Notes: generated by a model from the sequence alone, not told the origin. Numbered from the stretch's first letter, positions 1 to 5,900 are shown. The stretch: DNA of 6,742 nucleotides from Alphaproteobacteria bacterium (GCA_030432815.1 JAUILB010000157.1:1-6742), one strand, 5' to 3'. Made by a program: numbers and translations.

Positions 1-1
1 A

Positions 2-553
2 TATGCCATTGAACGTGGCAATCCGGCACTTGAAAAAGCTCAGCATTCCTATGGTTATCTGGCAGGATACAATAAAGAACATGAAAATTATCCGCTTGAA
101 ATGACAATGCATTCAGGCGAAATGGGGGATCCGCGCAATGTGCGTGATGCTCTTATTATGGGTGTGTCCCGTTTGGGGCACGGTGTTCTGTTACAGCAAG
201 ACCCGATTGCGATCGAATATGTGCGCCGCAACAACATTGGTATTGAAATGAATATCAACAGCAATCATCAATTATCTGTTCATGATAAAAACAAAACACC
301 GCATCCATTTTTGAAATTCCTGCGTCTTGGTATTCCTGTAAGCCTTTCAACGGATAATGACGGTATTTTTGATACCAACAGATCAAAGGAATGCATCGCA
401 GCTATCAGTACAACAGATGTCAGCTATAACGAACTTCGTGCCCTTAGCTACAATAGCATAACCACCAGCTTTGCGAGTTCGAACACCAAAAGAATTTTGA
501 TTGATGATCTGAATAATCGATTCATCGATTTTGAAAAAGAGTATGCAAACTAA
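2..553 (+). CDS. Adenosine deaminase family protein, C-terminal part (5' end outside window)
   Basis: This frame is open from base 2, so the start and the N-terminal metal-binding HxH segment lie to the left. Visible landmarks of the metal-dependent adenosine/AMP deaminase family come in the right order: TMHSGE (zinc-ligand His at 110-112, catalytic Glu at 119-121), RLGHGV (His at 179-181), EMNINSN in place of the usual EVCPTSN, an HPF motif, and PVSLSTDNDG with the zinc-ligand Asp at 353-355. The C-terminus, with an NSI..SF segment, is typical. Members deaminate adenosine to inosine in purine salvage. The form resembles the bacterial ADA subfamily with STDDEG rather than TDDP, as I recall it. 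Odd point: the second Asp of the usual DD pair, which contacts the purine in ADA, is Asn here (356-358), so the substrate may differ or activity may be altered. The stretch is AT-rich. Its stop overlaps the stop of the convergent permease gene. Family membership is secure; adenosine as substrate is not. Confidence 0.87.
   Translation, partial: YAIERGNPALEKAQHSYGYLAGYNKEHENYPLEMTMHSGEMGDPRNVRDALIMGVSRLGHGVLLQQDPIAIEYVRRNNIGIEMNINSNHQLSVHDKNKTPHPFLKFLRLGIPVSLSTDNDGIFDTNRSKECIAAISTTDVSYNELRALSYNSITTSFASSNTKRILIDDLNNRFIDFEKEYAN
550..553. other. Overlapping stop codons of a convergent gene pair (CTAA)
   Basis: The plus-strand deaminase ends with TAA at 551-553 and the minus-strand permease ends with TAG read from 552 to 550. 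The coding regions overlap by four bases, leaving no intergenic space for a terminator. Transcription must end inside the opposing gene or run through it. Confidence 0.9.
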
Positions 554-1362
554 CCTTTAAGCGCTCCTGCGGTCAGGCCCTGCACAATGAATTTCTGTAT
601 ATAGGCAAAAAATATGCAGACAGGAATTAAAGCAAGGATCATGGCTGCCGCCATCTGTCCCCAGTCCACTGAAAATTTGGTGACAAAATTCATAATGCCT
701 GCCGGAAATGTCATTTGTGATTGGCGGCTTATAAACATAAGAGCAAATAAAAGTTCAGACCACGCGGCGGTAAACACAAACCCTAAAGTCGCCCCGATCC
801 CGGGAAGACAAAGCGGCAAGGTTATTTTTTCCAGTGCCTGCATTCGCGTGCATCCGTCAATCATGGCCGCTTCTTCTAGCTCCATCGGCGTTCCATCATA
901 AAAGGATTGCATCAGAAAACAGGCAAATGGCAGATTAAATGCCGTATAAACAAGTATAAGCCCGCTAATACTATCCACCAGATTTATATAGGTAAGCACA
1001 TTGTAAATCGGGGCGATCACCATAACAATCGGGAACATTTGTGTAAGCAGTAAAATAATCAGCAGGGCTATTTTCCCCCGAAATTGAAATCTGGAAAGGG
1101 CGTATCCGCCAAGTACGGCAAATATAGTCACAAGAGCAGCTGTAGTGATTGAAACGATAAAACTGTTTAAAAAATAATCAGGAAAACTGCCTTCAATAAG
1201 CACTGCGTAATAATGATCCCATGTAGTATTGCTGGGCCATGCAACAATACCTTCCGAATAAAGCAACCGGTCCGGTGTGATGGATATTTTAAACATCCAG
1301 AAAACGGGAAACAGAGTAAAGGTAAGGAAACCGATAATAAAGGGATATTTTATAACTTTCAT
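550..1362 (-). CDS. Carbohydrate-type ABC transporter permease, MalG-like
   Basis: Inner-membrane permease of 270 residues, usual for the MalG side of CUT1 importers. About six hydrophobic segments are visible: roughly residues 7-25, 65-88, 98-120, 129-152, 190-212 and 236-258. The cytoplasmic coupling loop that docks on the ATPase is clear at residues 163-188, with EEAAMIDG followed by ITLPLCLPG. The protein ends in GLTAGALKG, the ending typical of MalG-type subunits. The ATG at 1362 shares one base with the TGA of the upstream permease (TGATG), and a GAAGG Shine-Dalgarno lies at 1373-1377. It should form a heterodimer with the MalF-like subunit. It is the last gene of the operon and no ATPase follows it. 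The substrate cannot be read from the sequence. Confidence 0.93.
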   Translation of the reverse strand: MKVIKYPFIIGFLTFTLFPVFWMFKISITPDRLLYSEGIVAWPSNTTWDHYYAVLIEGSFPDYFLNSFIVSITTAALVTIFAVLGGYALSRFQFRGKIALLIILLLTQMFPIVMVIAPIYNVLTYINLVDSISGLILVYTAFNLPFACFLMQSFYDGTPMELEEAAMIDGCTRMQALEKITLPLCLPGIGATLGFVFTAAWSELLFALMFISRQSQMTFPAGIMNFVTKFSVDWGQMAAAMILALIPVCIFFAYIQKFIVQGLTAGALKG

Positions 1363-2237
1363 CAGATATAAACCTTCATTTTTCGGCGAATATGCCCAAG
1401 GGTAAACCCGTATATCATCAACATAAACAGCAACGCGATTGAAAGGACAGACGCATAGCCAAAGTCCATTTTCTGATACGCTGTATCATAAATGTATGTG
1501 GCGACAATCTGTGTGGAATTGGCCGGGCCACCATTTGTCATCACAATGATAATTTCGGCAAAGTTCGCGACCCATATTGCCCGTATCATAAGGGTAATTA
1601 TAATTGTCGGCGCGATAAGGGGCAGCGTGATATGGCGAAAGGCCTGAAGCCCGCTCACCCCATCCATACTGGCGGCTTCGTATATTTCCCTTGGAATGGA
1701 GCGCAGGGCGGCAAGCAGCATAATCGTAAAAAAGGGAATGCCAAACCATACATTTGCTGTAATCGGTCCCCACATGGCATGATCAGGATCGCTAAGAATA
1801 TTTTCAGGTAAGTCCATCAGCCCAAGCCATTCAAACAGGTAAGGAAGCGGCCCGGTTACAGGATTAAACATCCAGACCCACATCAGCCCGATTAAAAAAG
1901 AAGGCACTGCCCAGGGCACAAAAAGCACTGGTTGAATTAATTTTATGCCGCGAAATCCGTTATTAAGCAATAGGGCAAGCGCAAGGCCCAGTGTAAACTG
2001 GAAAAAAAGTGATGTGCTTGTCCAGAATAATGTATTGACGAGACTTGTTAAAAATATCTCGTCTTCGTTTAAAATACGGATGAATTGATCTAGTCCAACA
2101 AATTCCCGGGTTCCTGAAATCAGGTCGAAATTATAAAAAGCATACGATATTCCCGTAATCAGCGGAACAAGCACCAGCAACAGGATAAAGAGCAGCATAG
2201 GTGCAAGATATAGCCATGGTTCAAACGATTTATTCAT
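1362..2237 (-). CDS. Carbohydrate-type ABC transporter permease, MalF-like
   Basis: Inner-membrane permease of 291 residues, the usual size for the short MalF-type subunits of CUT1 importers. It opens with the typical N-terminal helix (residues 9-33, rich in Leu, Pro, Phe and Ile) and has about six membrane segments. The EAA loop is at residues 183-211 (REIYEAASMDG, then HITLPLIAP), and TNGGPANST at 234-242 matches a conserved family segment before the last helix. The start ATG at 2237 lies inside the end of the binding-protein gene (ATGAATAA, 8-base overlap). An AAGGTGG Shine-Dalgarno at 2248-2254 sits 10 bases upstream. The overlap on both sides shows it is co-translated with its partner permease and with the solute-binding protein. 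Confidence 0.93.
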   Translation of the reverse strand: MNKSFEPWLYLAPMLLFILLLVLVPLITGISYAFYNFDLISGTREFVGLDQFIRILNEDEIFLTSLVNTLFWTSTSLFFQFTLGLALALLLNNGFRGIKLIQPVLFVPWAVPSFLIGLMWVWMFNPVTGPLPYLFEWLGLMDLPENILSDPDHAMWGPITANVWFGIPFFTIMLLAALRSIPREIYEAASMDGVSGLQAFRHITLPLIAPTIIITLMIRAIWVANFAEIIIVMTNGGPANSTQIVATYIYDTAYQKMDFGYASVLSIALLFMLMIYGFTLGHIRRKMKVYI

Positions 2238-3513
2238 GATCCGCGAGCCACCTTTTTTGTGATGCCGTCAAAAAGTCTGCCCACATTTTGGCTGTCTCTT
2301 CCGGGGTTTTTTCACCAAGCATCATGGCCTGCCCGCTTTGAACAACCTGAATGCTGTCAAATTCGGCAATGTCTGATAAATGGTTGGGATTAATCATATA
2401 ATCCCACCGGCTATCCTGTGTGCTTTTAAGCCAGCCCTCGTCGACATCGCTCTGGTCAAATATTTCCCCTGCCAGTTCGCTGTAAATAGGCACCAGACCA
2501 GCCCTTGTTGCCCATTCCTGATGATTTTCACGTTTCAGAAGATGTTCAACCAATCTGAAGGCCGCTTCCTTTTTTGGGGATTGTTCAAATACCGACCAGC
2601 CGATATATCCAAGATGTGGGAATGATTTCCCGCTTGGGCCTAGTGGCATAGGGATAGAGGCTATATCGCTCTCATTCATGCGTTGCCGAAGTCCATTTAG
2701 CGCATCAGGCGTTTGATGCAGCATGGCGCAGGCCTCTGAATAAAATCCTGAAACGGTTTCATTAAAGCCCCAGTTCAGGCTGTCTTGTGGTGCATAGCCG
2801 TTTTTATAAATATCGCGTATCAGCGTAAGTCCGTCAACCGCCCCCTGGTTATAAAAAGTGCTGTTGCCTTCCTCATCAAAAAATTGGTTGGATCCGTTCA
2901 TGGTGGTCATGATCCAGTAATAAAAAACCGCACCGCCACGCCCGCCATGATGGCAATAGCCTGAAACACCGGGCAGCTCTGAAATTTTGGCAGCGGTCTG
3001 GTAAAATTCATCCATTGTAAGGGGCGGTTTTTCAATCCCGGCCCGTGCAAACAGTTTTTTATTATAAAGAAGCGCGCGAAGATAATACCCATATGGAATG
3101 GTATAAATTTTATCGCCGATGCTGCCGTATTTAAATGTATCCTGTTCAATATCATCATCAAATCGGGTATTTGCGACAAAGTCAGACATATCGGCAATCT
3201 GTCCCGCGCTTACATACCTAGCGAGCCAGAAATCCGGCATTTCGATAACATCGGGTATTTGCCCGCCGGCAACCATCATGCTGAGCTTTTCAAAGGCCTG
3301 CCCCCAGGAAAGGGAAATGACATCAACATTAAGCCCGGGGTTATCCGCTTCAAACCGGTCAAGCTGCGCCCTTAGAAGGCCGGTTCTCTCTGCGGATGTA
3401 TTAACCTCAACGATCAGCAGATTATTCGGGTCACGGTCCTTATCATCAAAGAACGCCTGCCAGGCAACAAATCCCAGCACGACAATGACAAAACTGAAAG
3501 CGACCCTGATCAT
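2230..3513 (-). CDS. Extracellular solute-binding protein of a CUT1-type ABC importer
   Basis: 427 residues, normal for the family-1 (MalE/UgpB-like) binding proteins that capture a ligand outside the inner membrane and deliver it to the permeases. The fold signature is recognisable: a beta-strand LLIVEVNT, then LRAQLDRFEADNPGLNVDV, then GGQIPDVIEMPDFWLARYVSAGQ, a segment where family members read (P/A)DV(V/I)..., and YTIPYGYYLRALLYNKKLF, like the usual Y-x-P-x-x-x-x-x-x-x-x-YNK. The C-terminal half has HLGYIGWSVFEQSPKKEAAFRLV. The first 22 residues are hydrophobic with a single Arg at position 3, but there is no lipobox Cys and no good AxA cleavage site, so it may stay anchored. AGGGA at 3523-3527 lies 9 bases before the ATG. 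First gene of the importer operon. Sugar, sugar phosphate, polyol and nucleoside are all possible ligands. Confidence 0.92.
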   Translation of the reverse strand: MIRVAFSFVIVVLGFVAWQAFFDDKDRDPNNLLIVEVNTSAERTGLLRAQLDRFEADNPGLNVDVISLSWGQAFEKLSMMVAGGQIPDVIEMPDFWLARYVSAGQIADMSDFVANTRFDDDIEQDTFKYGSIGDKIYTIPYGYYLRALLYNKKLFARAGIEKPPLTMDEFYQTAAKISELPGVSGYCHHGGRGGAVFYYWIMTTMNGSNQFFDEEGNSTFYNQGAVDGLTLIRDIYKNGYAPQDSLNWGFNETVSGFYSEACAMLHQTPDALNGLRQRMNESDIASIPMPLGPSGKSFPHLGYIGWSVFEQSPKKEAAFRLVEHLLKRENHQEWATRAGLVPIYSELAGEIFDQSDVDEGWLKSTQDSRWDYMINPNHLSDIAEFDSIQVVQSGQAMMLGEKTPEETAKMWADFLTASQKRWLADHE

Positions 3514-3618
3514 AATGTGAAATCCCTTTTATTTATTTTAGCGGGGGAAATCCAAATTGAAATTTCTTTTTTTATATTTGACGTTATACTTTATTTTTAG
3601 ACACGAAATAATGGTTGC
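3514..3618. promoter_or_regulatory. Divergent promoter region between importer operon and phosphoribosyltransferase
   Basis: AT-rich 105-base gap that must hold the promoters for both directions. For the importer (minus strand), a TAAAAT -10-like hexamer lies at 3535-3540, with only a weak TTTCAA -35 match 16 bases upstream, and the Shine-Dalgarno AGGGA follows at 3523-3527. For the plus strand, TATACT at 3585-3590 and TTGACG at 3578-3583 are good hexamers singly but are not spaced as one promoter. An 8-base palindrome GAAATTTC lies at 3559-3566. I see no clear operator of the LacI type often found beside sugar importers. Confidence 0.4.
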
Positions 3619-4197
3619 ATGATGGATAAAGTATATATTTCGGCGGAAGAACTGCTATCCGCATCGTTTAAATTGGGGGAAATGATCATCCGGGACGGCT
3701 TTCGGCCCGATTTTATCGTTGGTGTATGGCGGGGTGGAACACCCGTAGGGATCGCGGTGCAGGAGCTTATGGATTTCTGCCATATAAAAACCGATCATAT
3801 CGCCATCCGTACATCAAGTTATACCGGTATTGCCCAACAGGAAAGCCAGGTAAAGGTTTACGGGCTTCATTACCTTATTGAAAATATGAACGCGGGTGAC
3901 GGCCTGCTGATCCTTGATGATGTGTTTGACAGCGGTCGCAGCGTTAAAGCCATCATCCACGAACTTGAAATACAAATGCGCCGTAACATGCCGTCAGATG
4001 TGCGCGTGGGAACGGTTTATTATAAACCAAGCAAGAACCTGACCGAACGGATCCCAAATTATTATGTTCATAAAACCGAAGACTGGCTCGTTTTTCCGCA
4101 CGAACTTGATGGTTTGACCGACGAAGAAATTATCCAGTCCTCCAAACCGGACCGTGAAATGTTGATAAATTTACGCGCGGAATGTGAACAAAAATAA
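3619..4197 (+). CDS. Hypoxanthine/xanthine-type phosphoribosyltransferase
   Basis: 192 residues, close to the size of small purine phosphoribosyltransferases, which join a purine base to PRPP to give the nucleotide in the cytoplasm. The PRPP-binding loop is clear at residues 96-109, LLILDDVFDSGRSV, with the acidic pair D100-D101 and D104 as probable catalytic base. VGVWRGGTP at 34-42 is the first PRPP/pyrophosphate loop, and YYKPSKN (135-140) followed by HKTEDWLVFPHE (151-162) is the base-specificity region, with Trp/Phe placed as in hypoxanthine and xanthine enzymes. Uracil and adenine enzymes look different here. Two adjacent ATGs (3619 and 3622) are both possible starts, and neither has a visible Shine-Dalgarno. 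It is divergent from the importer operon and followed after 5 bases by the DUF1905 gene. Whether the base is hypoxanthine, guanine or xanthine is not settled. Confidence 0.88.
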   Translation: MMDKVYISAEELLSASFKLGEMIIRDGFRPDFIVGVWRGGTPVGIAVQELMDFCHIKTDHIAIRTSSYTGIAQQESQVKVYGLHYLIENMNAGDGLLILDDVFDSGRSVKAIIHELEIQMRRNMPSDVRVGTVYYKPSKNLTERIPNYYVHKTEDWLVFPHELDGLTDEEIIQSSKPDREMLINLRAECEQK

Positions 4198-4202
4198 TCG
4201 CG

Positions 4203-4538
4203 ATGGACGAGCTTGATTTTGAATTTACGGCAAAACTCTGGCTTTATCAGGGGAAGGGGGCATGGCATTTTATCACCGTGCCCAGGGAACAATCGGACCA
4301 GATTAAATTTTTCACCTCCGCTGCTGTAACGGGTCGTAAAAAGCGTGGTTGGGGGTCCGTGCGGATCACCGCGAAAATTGGTGAGAGCCAGTGGCAGACA
4401 TCAATTTTTCCCAGTAAATCGGGCGGAAAATTAGAAGGCCGCTATATCCTTCCGGTTAAAAAGGATATCCGGATCAGGGAAAAAATTTACGCCGAAGATG
4501 ACGTGACCGTCCGCCTGACCATCAAAACCGGGCTTTAA
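4203..4538 (+). CDS. DUF1905 domain protein
   Basis: 111 residues, a single DUF1905 domain with nothing added. It begins LDFEFTAKLWLYQGKGAWHF, followed by the family pattern ITVPREQSDQIKFF, GWGSVRITAKIGESQWQTSIFP and GGKLEGRYILPVKKDIR, and ends with the DDVTVRLTI strand. The predicted fold is a small beta-barrel-like domain. The function is unknown in general, and I do not assign one. There is no signal peptide or membrane segment, so it should be cytoplasmic. The ATG is 5 bases after the phosphoribosyltransferase stop and no Shine-Dalgarno lies close to it (the nearest purine run, GCGGAA at 4178-4182, is about 20 bases away), so translation probably depends on coupling to the upstream gene. 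Its TAA stop overlaps that of the convergent gene. Confidence 0.85.
   Translation: MDELDFEFTAKLWLYQGKGAWHFITVPREQSDQIKFFTSAAVTGRKKRGWGSVRITAKIGESQWQTSIFPSKSGGKLEGRYILPVKKDIRIREKIYAEDDVTVRLTIKTGL
4535..4538. other. Palindromic TTAA serving as stop codon for two convergent genes
   Basis: TAA at 4536-4538 ends the DUF1905 gene on the plus strand, and TAA read from 4537 to 4535 ends the NTF2-like gene on the minus strand. The tetramer is its own reverse complement. As at 550-553, no space is left for a terminator between the genes. Confidence 0.9.
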
Positions 4539-5035
4539 TCCGAAATAAAGAATGGATTCCGGCCGACATATTCCTGCATTTCAAGGCCCTCGGGAAGGTT
4601 TTCGGCACCCTTGATCCCCGTTGAATGCATCATTTGAAGCTTCCACTGCCCGCCCTCGCGCACCACAACAACACTTTCTAGCCATGCGACACTGCCTTCT
4701 TCGCCGTCGGCGGCTTTAAGGTCGGCACGGTTCCAGTAACTGATCCAGACGATATCCTGTTTTTCAACCTGTTTGATAATCGCAAAAAAATTGCGTCGGG
4801 CGATTTCGCCCTCGGCTTCCCGAACCGCATCCACAAGGCGCGTCATGTCCCAGACCTCGCCATCTTCTAGCAGCTGAAAATCATTGGTTGCCGCATCATG
4901 CATGGCGTCGTAATTATAGGCTGACATGGCCGCAAACAGTTTTTCAACTGCGTGAAACGGTCTATTTTCCTGCGCGGCGGATGGTATCACGCCAAAAAGC
5001 ACAAGCAGAAAAAATGATTTAAATAATATTTTCAT
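4535..5035 (-). CDS. Secreted NTF2-like (SnoaL/DUF4440-type) protein
   Basis: 166 residues with a clear Sec signal peptide: MKILFKS, a hydrophobic run to about residue 17, then PSAA with likely cleavage after Ala21. The mature part reads as a small cone-shaped NTF2-like domain: a first helix pair (AVEKLFAAMSAYNYDAMHD), DFQLLEDGEVWD, a helix rich in Ala and Glu (VREAEGEIARRNFFA), then strands DIVWISYWNRAD, SVAWLESVVVVREGGQ and WKLQMMHSTGIK. The late W-K-L-x-x-x-H-S pattern is typical of DUF4440/SnoaL-like proteins. Members range from enzymes to ligand-binding proteins, so no activity is assigned. It should be periplasmic. It is the last gene of the three-gene operon, 32 bases after the membrane-protein gene, with its own strong ribosome site. 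Confidence 0.8.
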   Translation of the reverse strand: MKILFKSFFLLVLFGVIPSAAQENRPFHAVEKLFAAMSAYNYDAMHDAATNDFQLLEDGEVWDMTRLVDAVREAEGEIARRNFFAIIKQVEKQDIVWISYWNRADLKAADGEEGSVAWLESVVVVREGGQWKLQMMHSTGIKGAENLPEGLEMQEYVGRNPFFISD

Positions 5036-5040
5036 AAAAA

Positions 5041-5048
5041 CCCCCTTT
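5041..5048 (-). promoter_or_regulatory. Ribosome binding site AAAGGGGG of the NTF2-like gene
   Basis: Read on the minus strand, AAAGGGGG ends 5 bases before the ATG at 5035 (spacer TTTTT). It supports this start and shows that the third gene of the operon is initiated independently, unlike the second, which relies on overlap. Confidence 0.65.
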
Positions 5049-5067
5049 TTTTGTTAGCGGTTAAAAG

Positions 5068-5334
5068 CTACTCGTCCAATTTGTCGGAATTGGGGCGCGA
5101 TTTCCGCCTCAGCGCCTGATAAAGCCCGAAAAGGCTGATCAGCAGCCACGCGACCTCAATCACCATGGCGGACAGGTTAAAATCAACCGTAAGCGAAATG
5201 ATAATCAGCGCCGCACCCGCGCCATTGAGCAGTGAATAGACCGGCGCCTTCACATCCATCCGGTCAAGCTGCACCAGCCCGTATACGCTAAGGATCATCC
5301 CGACCCCCGCCATGCCGATCAGGTCATAAATCAT
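5068..5334 (-). CDS. Small three-helix membrane protein, CBU_0592-like
   Basis: 88 residues with three predicted membrane helices at about 4-22, 31-50 and 54-74 and a charged tail (RRKSRPNSDKLDE) that by the positive-inside rule should face the cytoplasm. The pattern DLIGMAGVGMILSVYGLVQLD, then PVYSLLNGAGAALIIISL, then a third helix containing EVAWLLISLFGL matches the CBU_0592-like family (Y-x-L-x-Q, then LN-x-x-GA, then E-x-x-W). Its function is unknown. The ATG overlaps the TGA of the phosphatase gene as ATGA and no Shine-Dalgarno is seen, so it should be translated by coupling. Together with its exported neighbours this suggests a shared role at the cell envelope, which is an inference from context only. 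Confidence 0.8.
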   Translation of the reverse strand: MIYDLIGMAGVGMILSVYGLVQLDRMDVKAPVYSLLNGAGAALIIISLTVDFNLSAMVIEVAWLLISLFGLYQALRRKSRPNSDKLDE

Positions 5335-5831
5335 TCAAAAGTCGTCTGAAACTGCGTCAGTATCGCCACACCATCCGTGATTTCCACCTTGAACATCTGC
5401 TCATAATCGCTTTCATCAAGCTTGGGCAGGTTTTCCCCGGAAAGCAGCGATGCAAGGTCCGGTGTCGATGAACTGTGCGCAACGATCAGATATGTCCCGC
5501 GCATAGCTTTCAGCATATCCGCAAAACCCGCAAGGTCATCGGTGGTAAAAAGCTTGACGGGAAGCCCCCGGTCCGCCGCTGTCGGCGTCGCCGTCATCAC
5601 GGTACGGTATGTTTCGGTGGAATAAACCGCGTCAATGGGCACGTCTTTTAACATGTTCATGATATGTGCGGCCCGCTTCACGCCCTTTTCGGTCAGCACC
5701 GGGTTATCACCGCCGGAAAGGTCGGTTGCCTGCTTTTCGGCGTGGCGCACCACATAATATGTGCTGTCCGCGGCAAGCGCGCTTGCAGTCACCCCAAACA
5801 TAACAAAAAGGCTTAAAAATAATTTTTTCAT
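5331..5831 (-). CDS. Secreted histidine phosphatase (RHAE, SixA-like fold)
   Basis: 166 residues from the ATG at 5831. That start is chosen because GGAG lies 6 bases upstream and because it gives a clean signal peptide, MKKLFLSLF to ASALA, with cleavage likely after Ala20. A TTG start four codons earlier is open but would overlap that GGAG. The mature protein shows the histidine phosphatase core: YYVVRHAEK with R29 and nucleophile H30, PVLTEKGVKRA near 45-54, YSTETYRTVMTA with R66 (the usual S-x-x-x-R-x-x-x-TA), and VAHSSSTPDL with the second His, H119. The family transfers phosphate through phospho-His, and small members act on phosphoproteins, sugar phosphates or other esters. This one should work in the periplasm; the substrate is unknown. 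It is the first full-length gene of its operon and is preceded by an overlapping 10-codon frame. Confidence 0.88.
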   Translation of the reverse strand: MKKLFLSLFVMFGVTASALAADSTYYVVRHAEKQATDLSGGDNPVLTEKGVKRAAHIMNMLKDVPIDAVYSTETYRTVMTATPTAADRGLPVKLFTTDDLAGFADMLKAMRGTYLIVAHSSSTPDLASLLSGENLPKLDESDYEQMFKVEITDGVAILTQFQTTFE

Positions 5832-5863
5832 CAAAAGCTCCAAAATAAGTTCTGCATAACCAT
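5831..5863 (-). CDS. Probable 10-codon upstream reading frame (leader peptide MVMQNLFWSF)
   Basis: An ATG at 5863 follows a strong Shine-Dalgarno (CAGGAG at 5871-5876, 7-base spacer) and opens a frame of ten codons, MVMQNLFWSF, ending in TGA at 5833-5831. That stop shares one base with the ATG of the histidine phosphatase (TGATG), in a different frame, and the phosphatase GGAG lies inside this small frame. The layout is typical of translational coupling or of a short regulatory leader. I recognise no amino-acid run of the attenuator kind, although Phe and Trp are over-represented for its size. It could be a chance frame; the strong ribosome site and exact overlap argue against that. Confidence 0.5.
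   Translation of the reverse strand: MVMQNLFWSF
5838..5841 (-). promoter_or_regulatory. GGAG ribosome binding site deciding the phosphatase start
   Basis: GGAG read on the minus strand lies 6 bases before the ATG at 5831. This favours the 166-residue form beginning MKKLF over a start at TTG 5843, which would overlap this motif. Confidence 0.65.
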
Positions 5864-5870
5864 TAACCCA

Positions 5871-5876
5871 CTCCTG
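5871..5876 (-). promoter_or_regulatory. Strong Shine-Dalgarno CAGGAG of the upstream frame
   Basis: CAGGAG on the minus strand, 7 bases before ATG 5863. It is the best ribosome site in this region, and it serves the 10-codon frame rather than the phosphatase directly. Confidence 0.55.
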
Positions 5877-5900
5877 AAAAATTTACAATTGCGGGCTGAC

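Noticed and set aside
614..901. Plus-strand open frame opposite the MalG-like permease
   Set aside because: It lies wholly antisense to a well-supported gene and its product shows no family features. Similar antisense or out-of-frame openings at 1486-1773, 2380-2625, 2907-3197, 3119-3520, 4068-4292, 5422-5625, 6115-6372 and 6186-6545 were rejected for the same reason.
3578..3590. TTGACG and TATACT as one promoter for the phosphoribosyltransferase
   Set aside because: The hexamers are one base apart instead of 16-18, so they cannot be the -35 and -10 of one promoter.
3611..3622. Four-codon frame ATG-GTT-GCA-TGA overlapping the phosphoribosyltransferase start
   Set aside because: It has the same TGATG arrangement as the upstream frame before the phosphatase, but no Shine-Dalgarno and only three sense codons; likely chance.
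5831..5843. TTG start giving the histidine phosphatase four extra residues
   Set aside because: It would place the start on top of the GGAG motif that is well spaced for the ATG at 5831, and it spoils the compact signal peptide.
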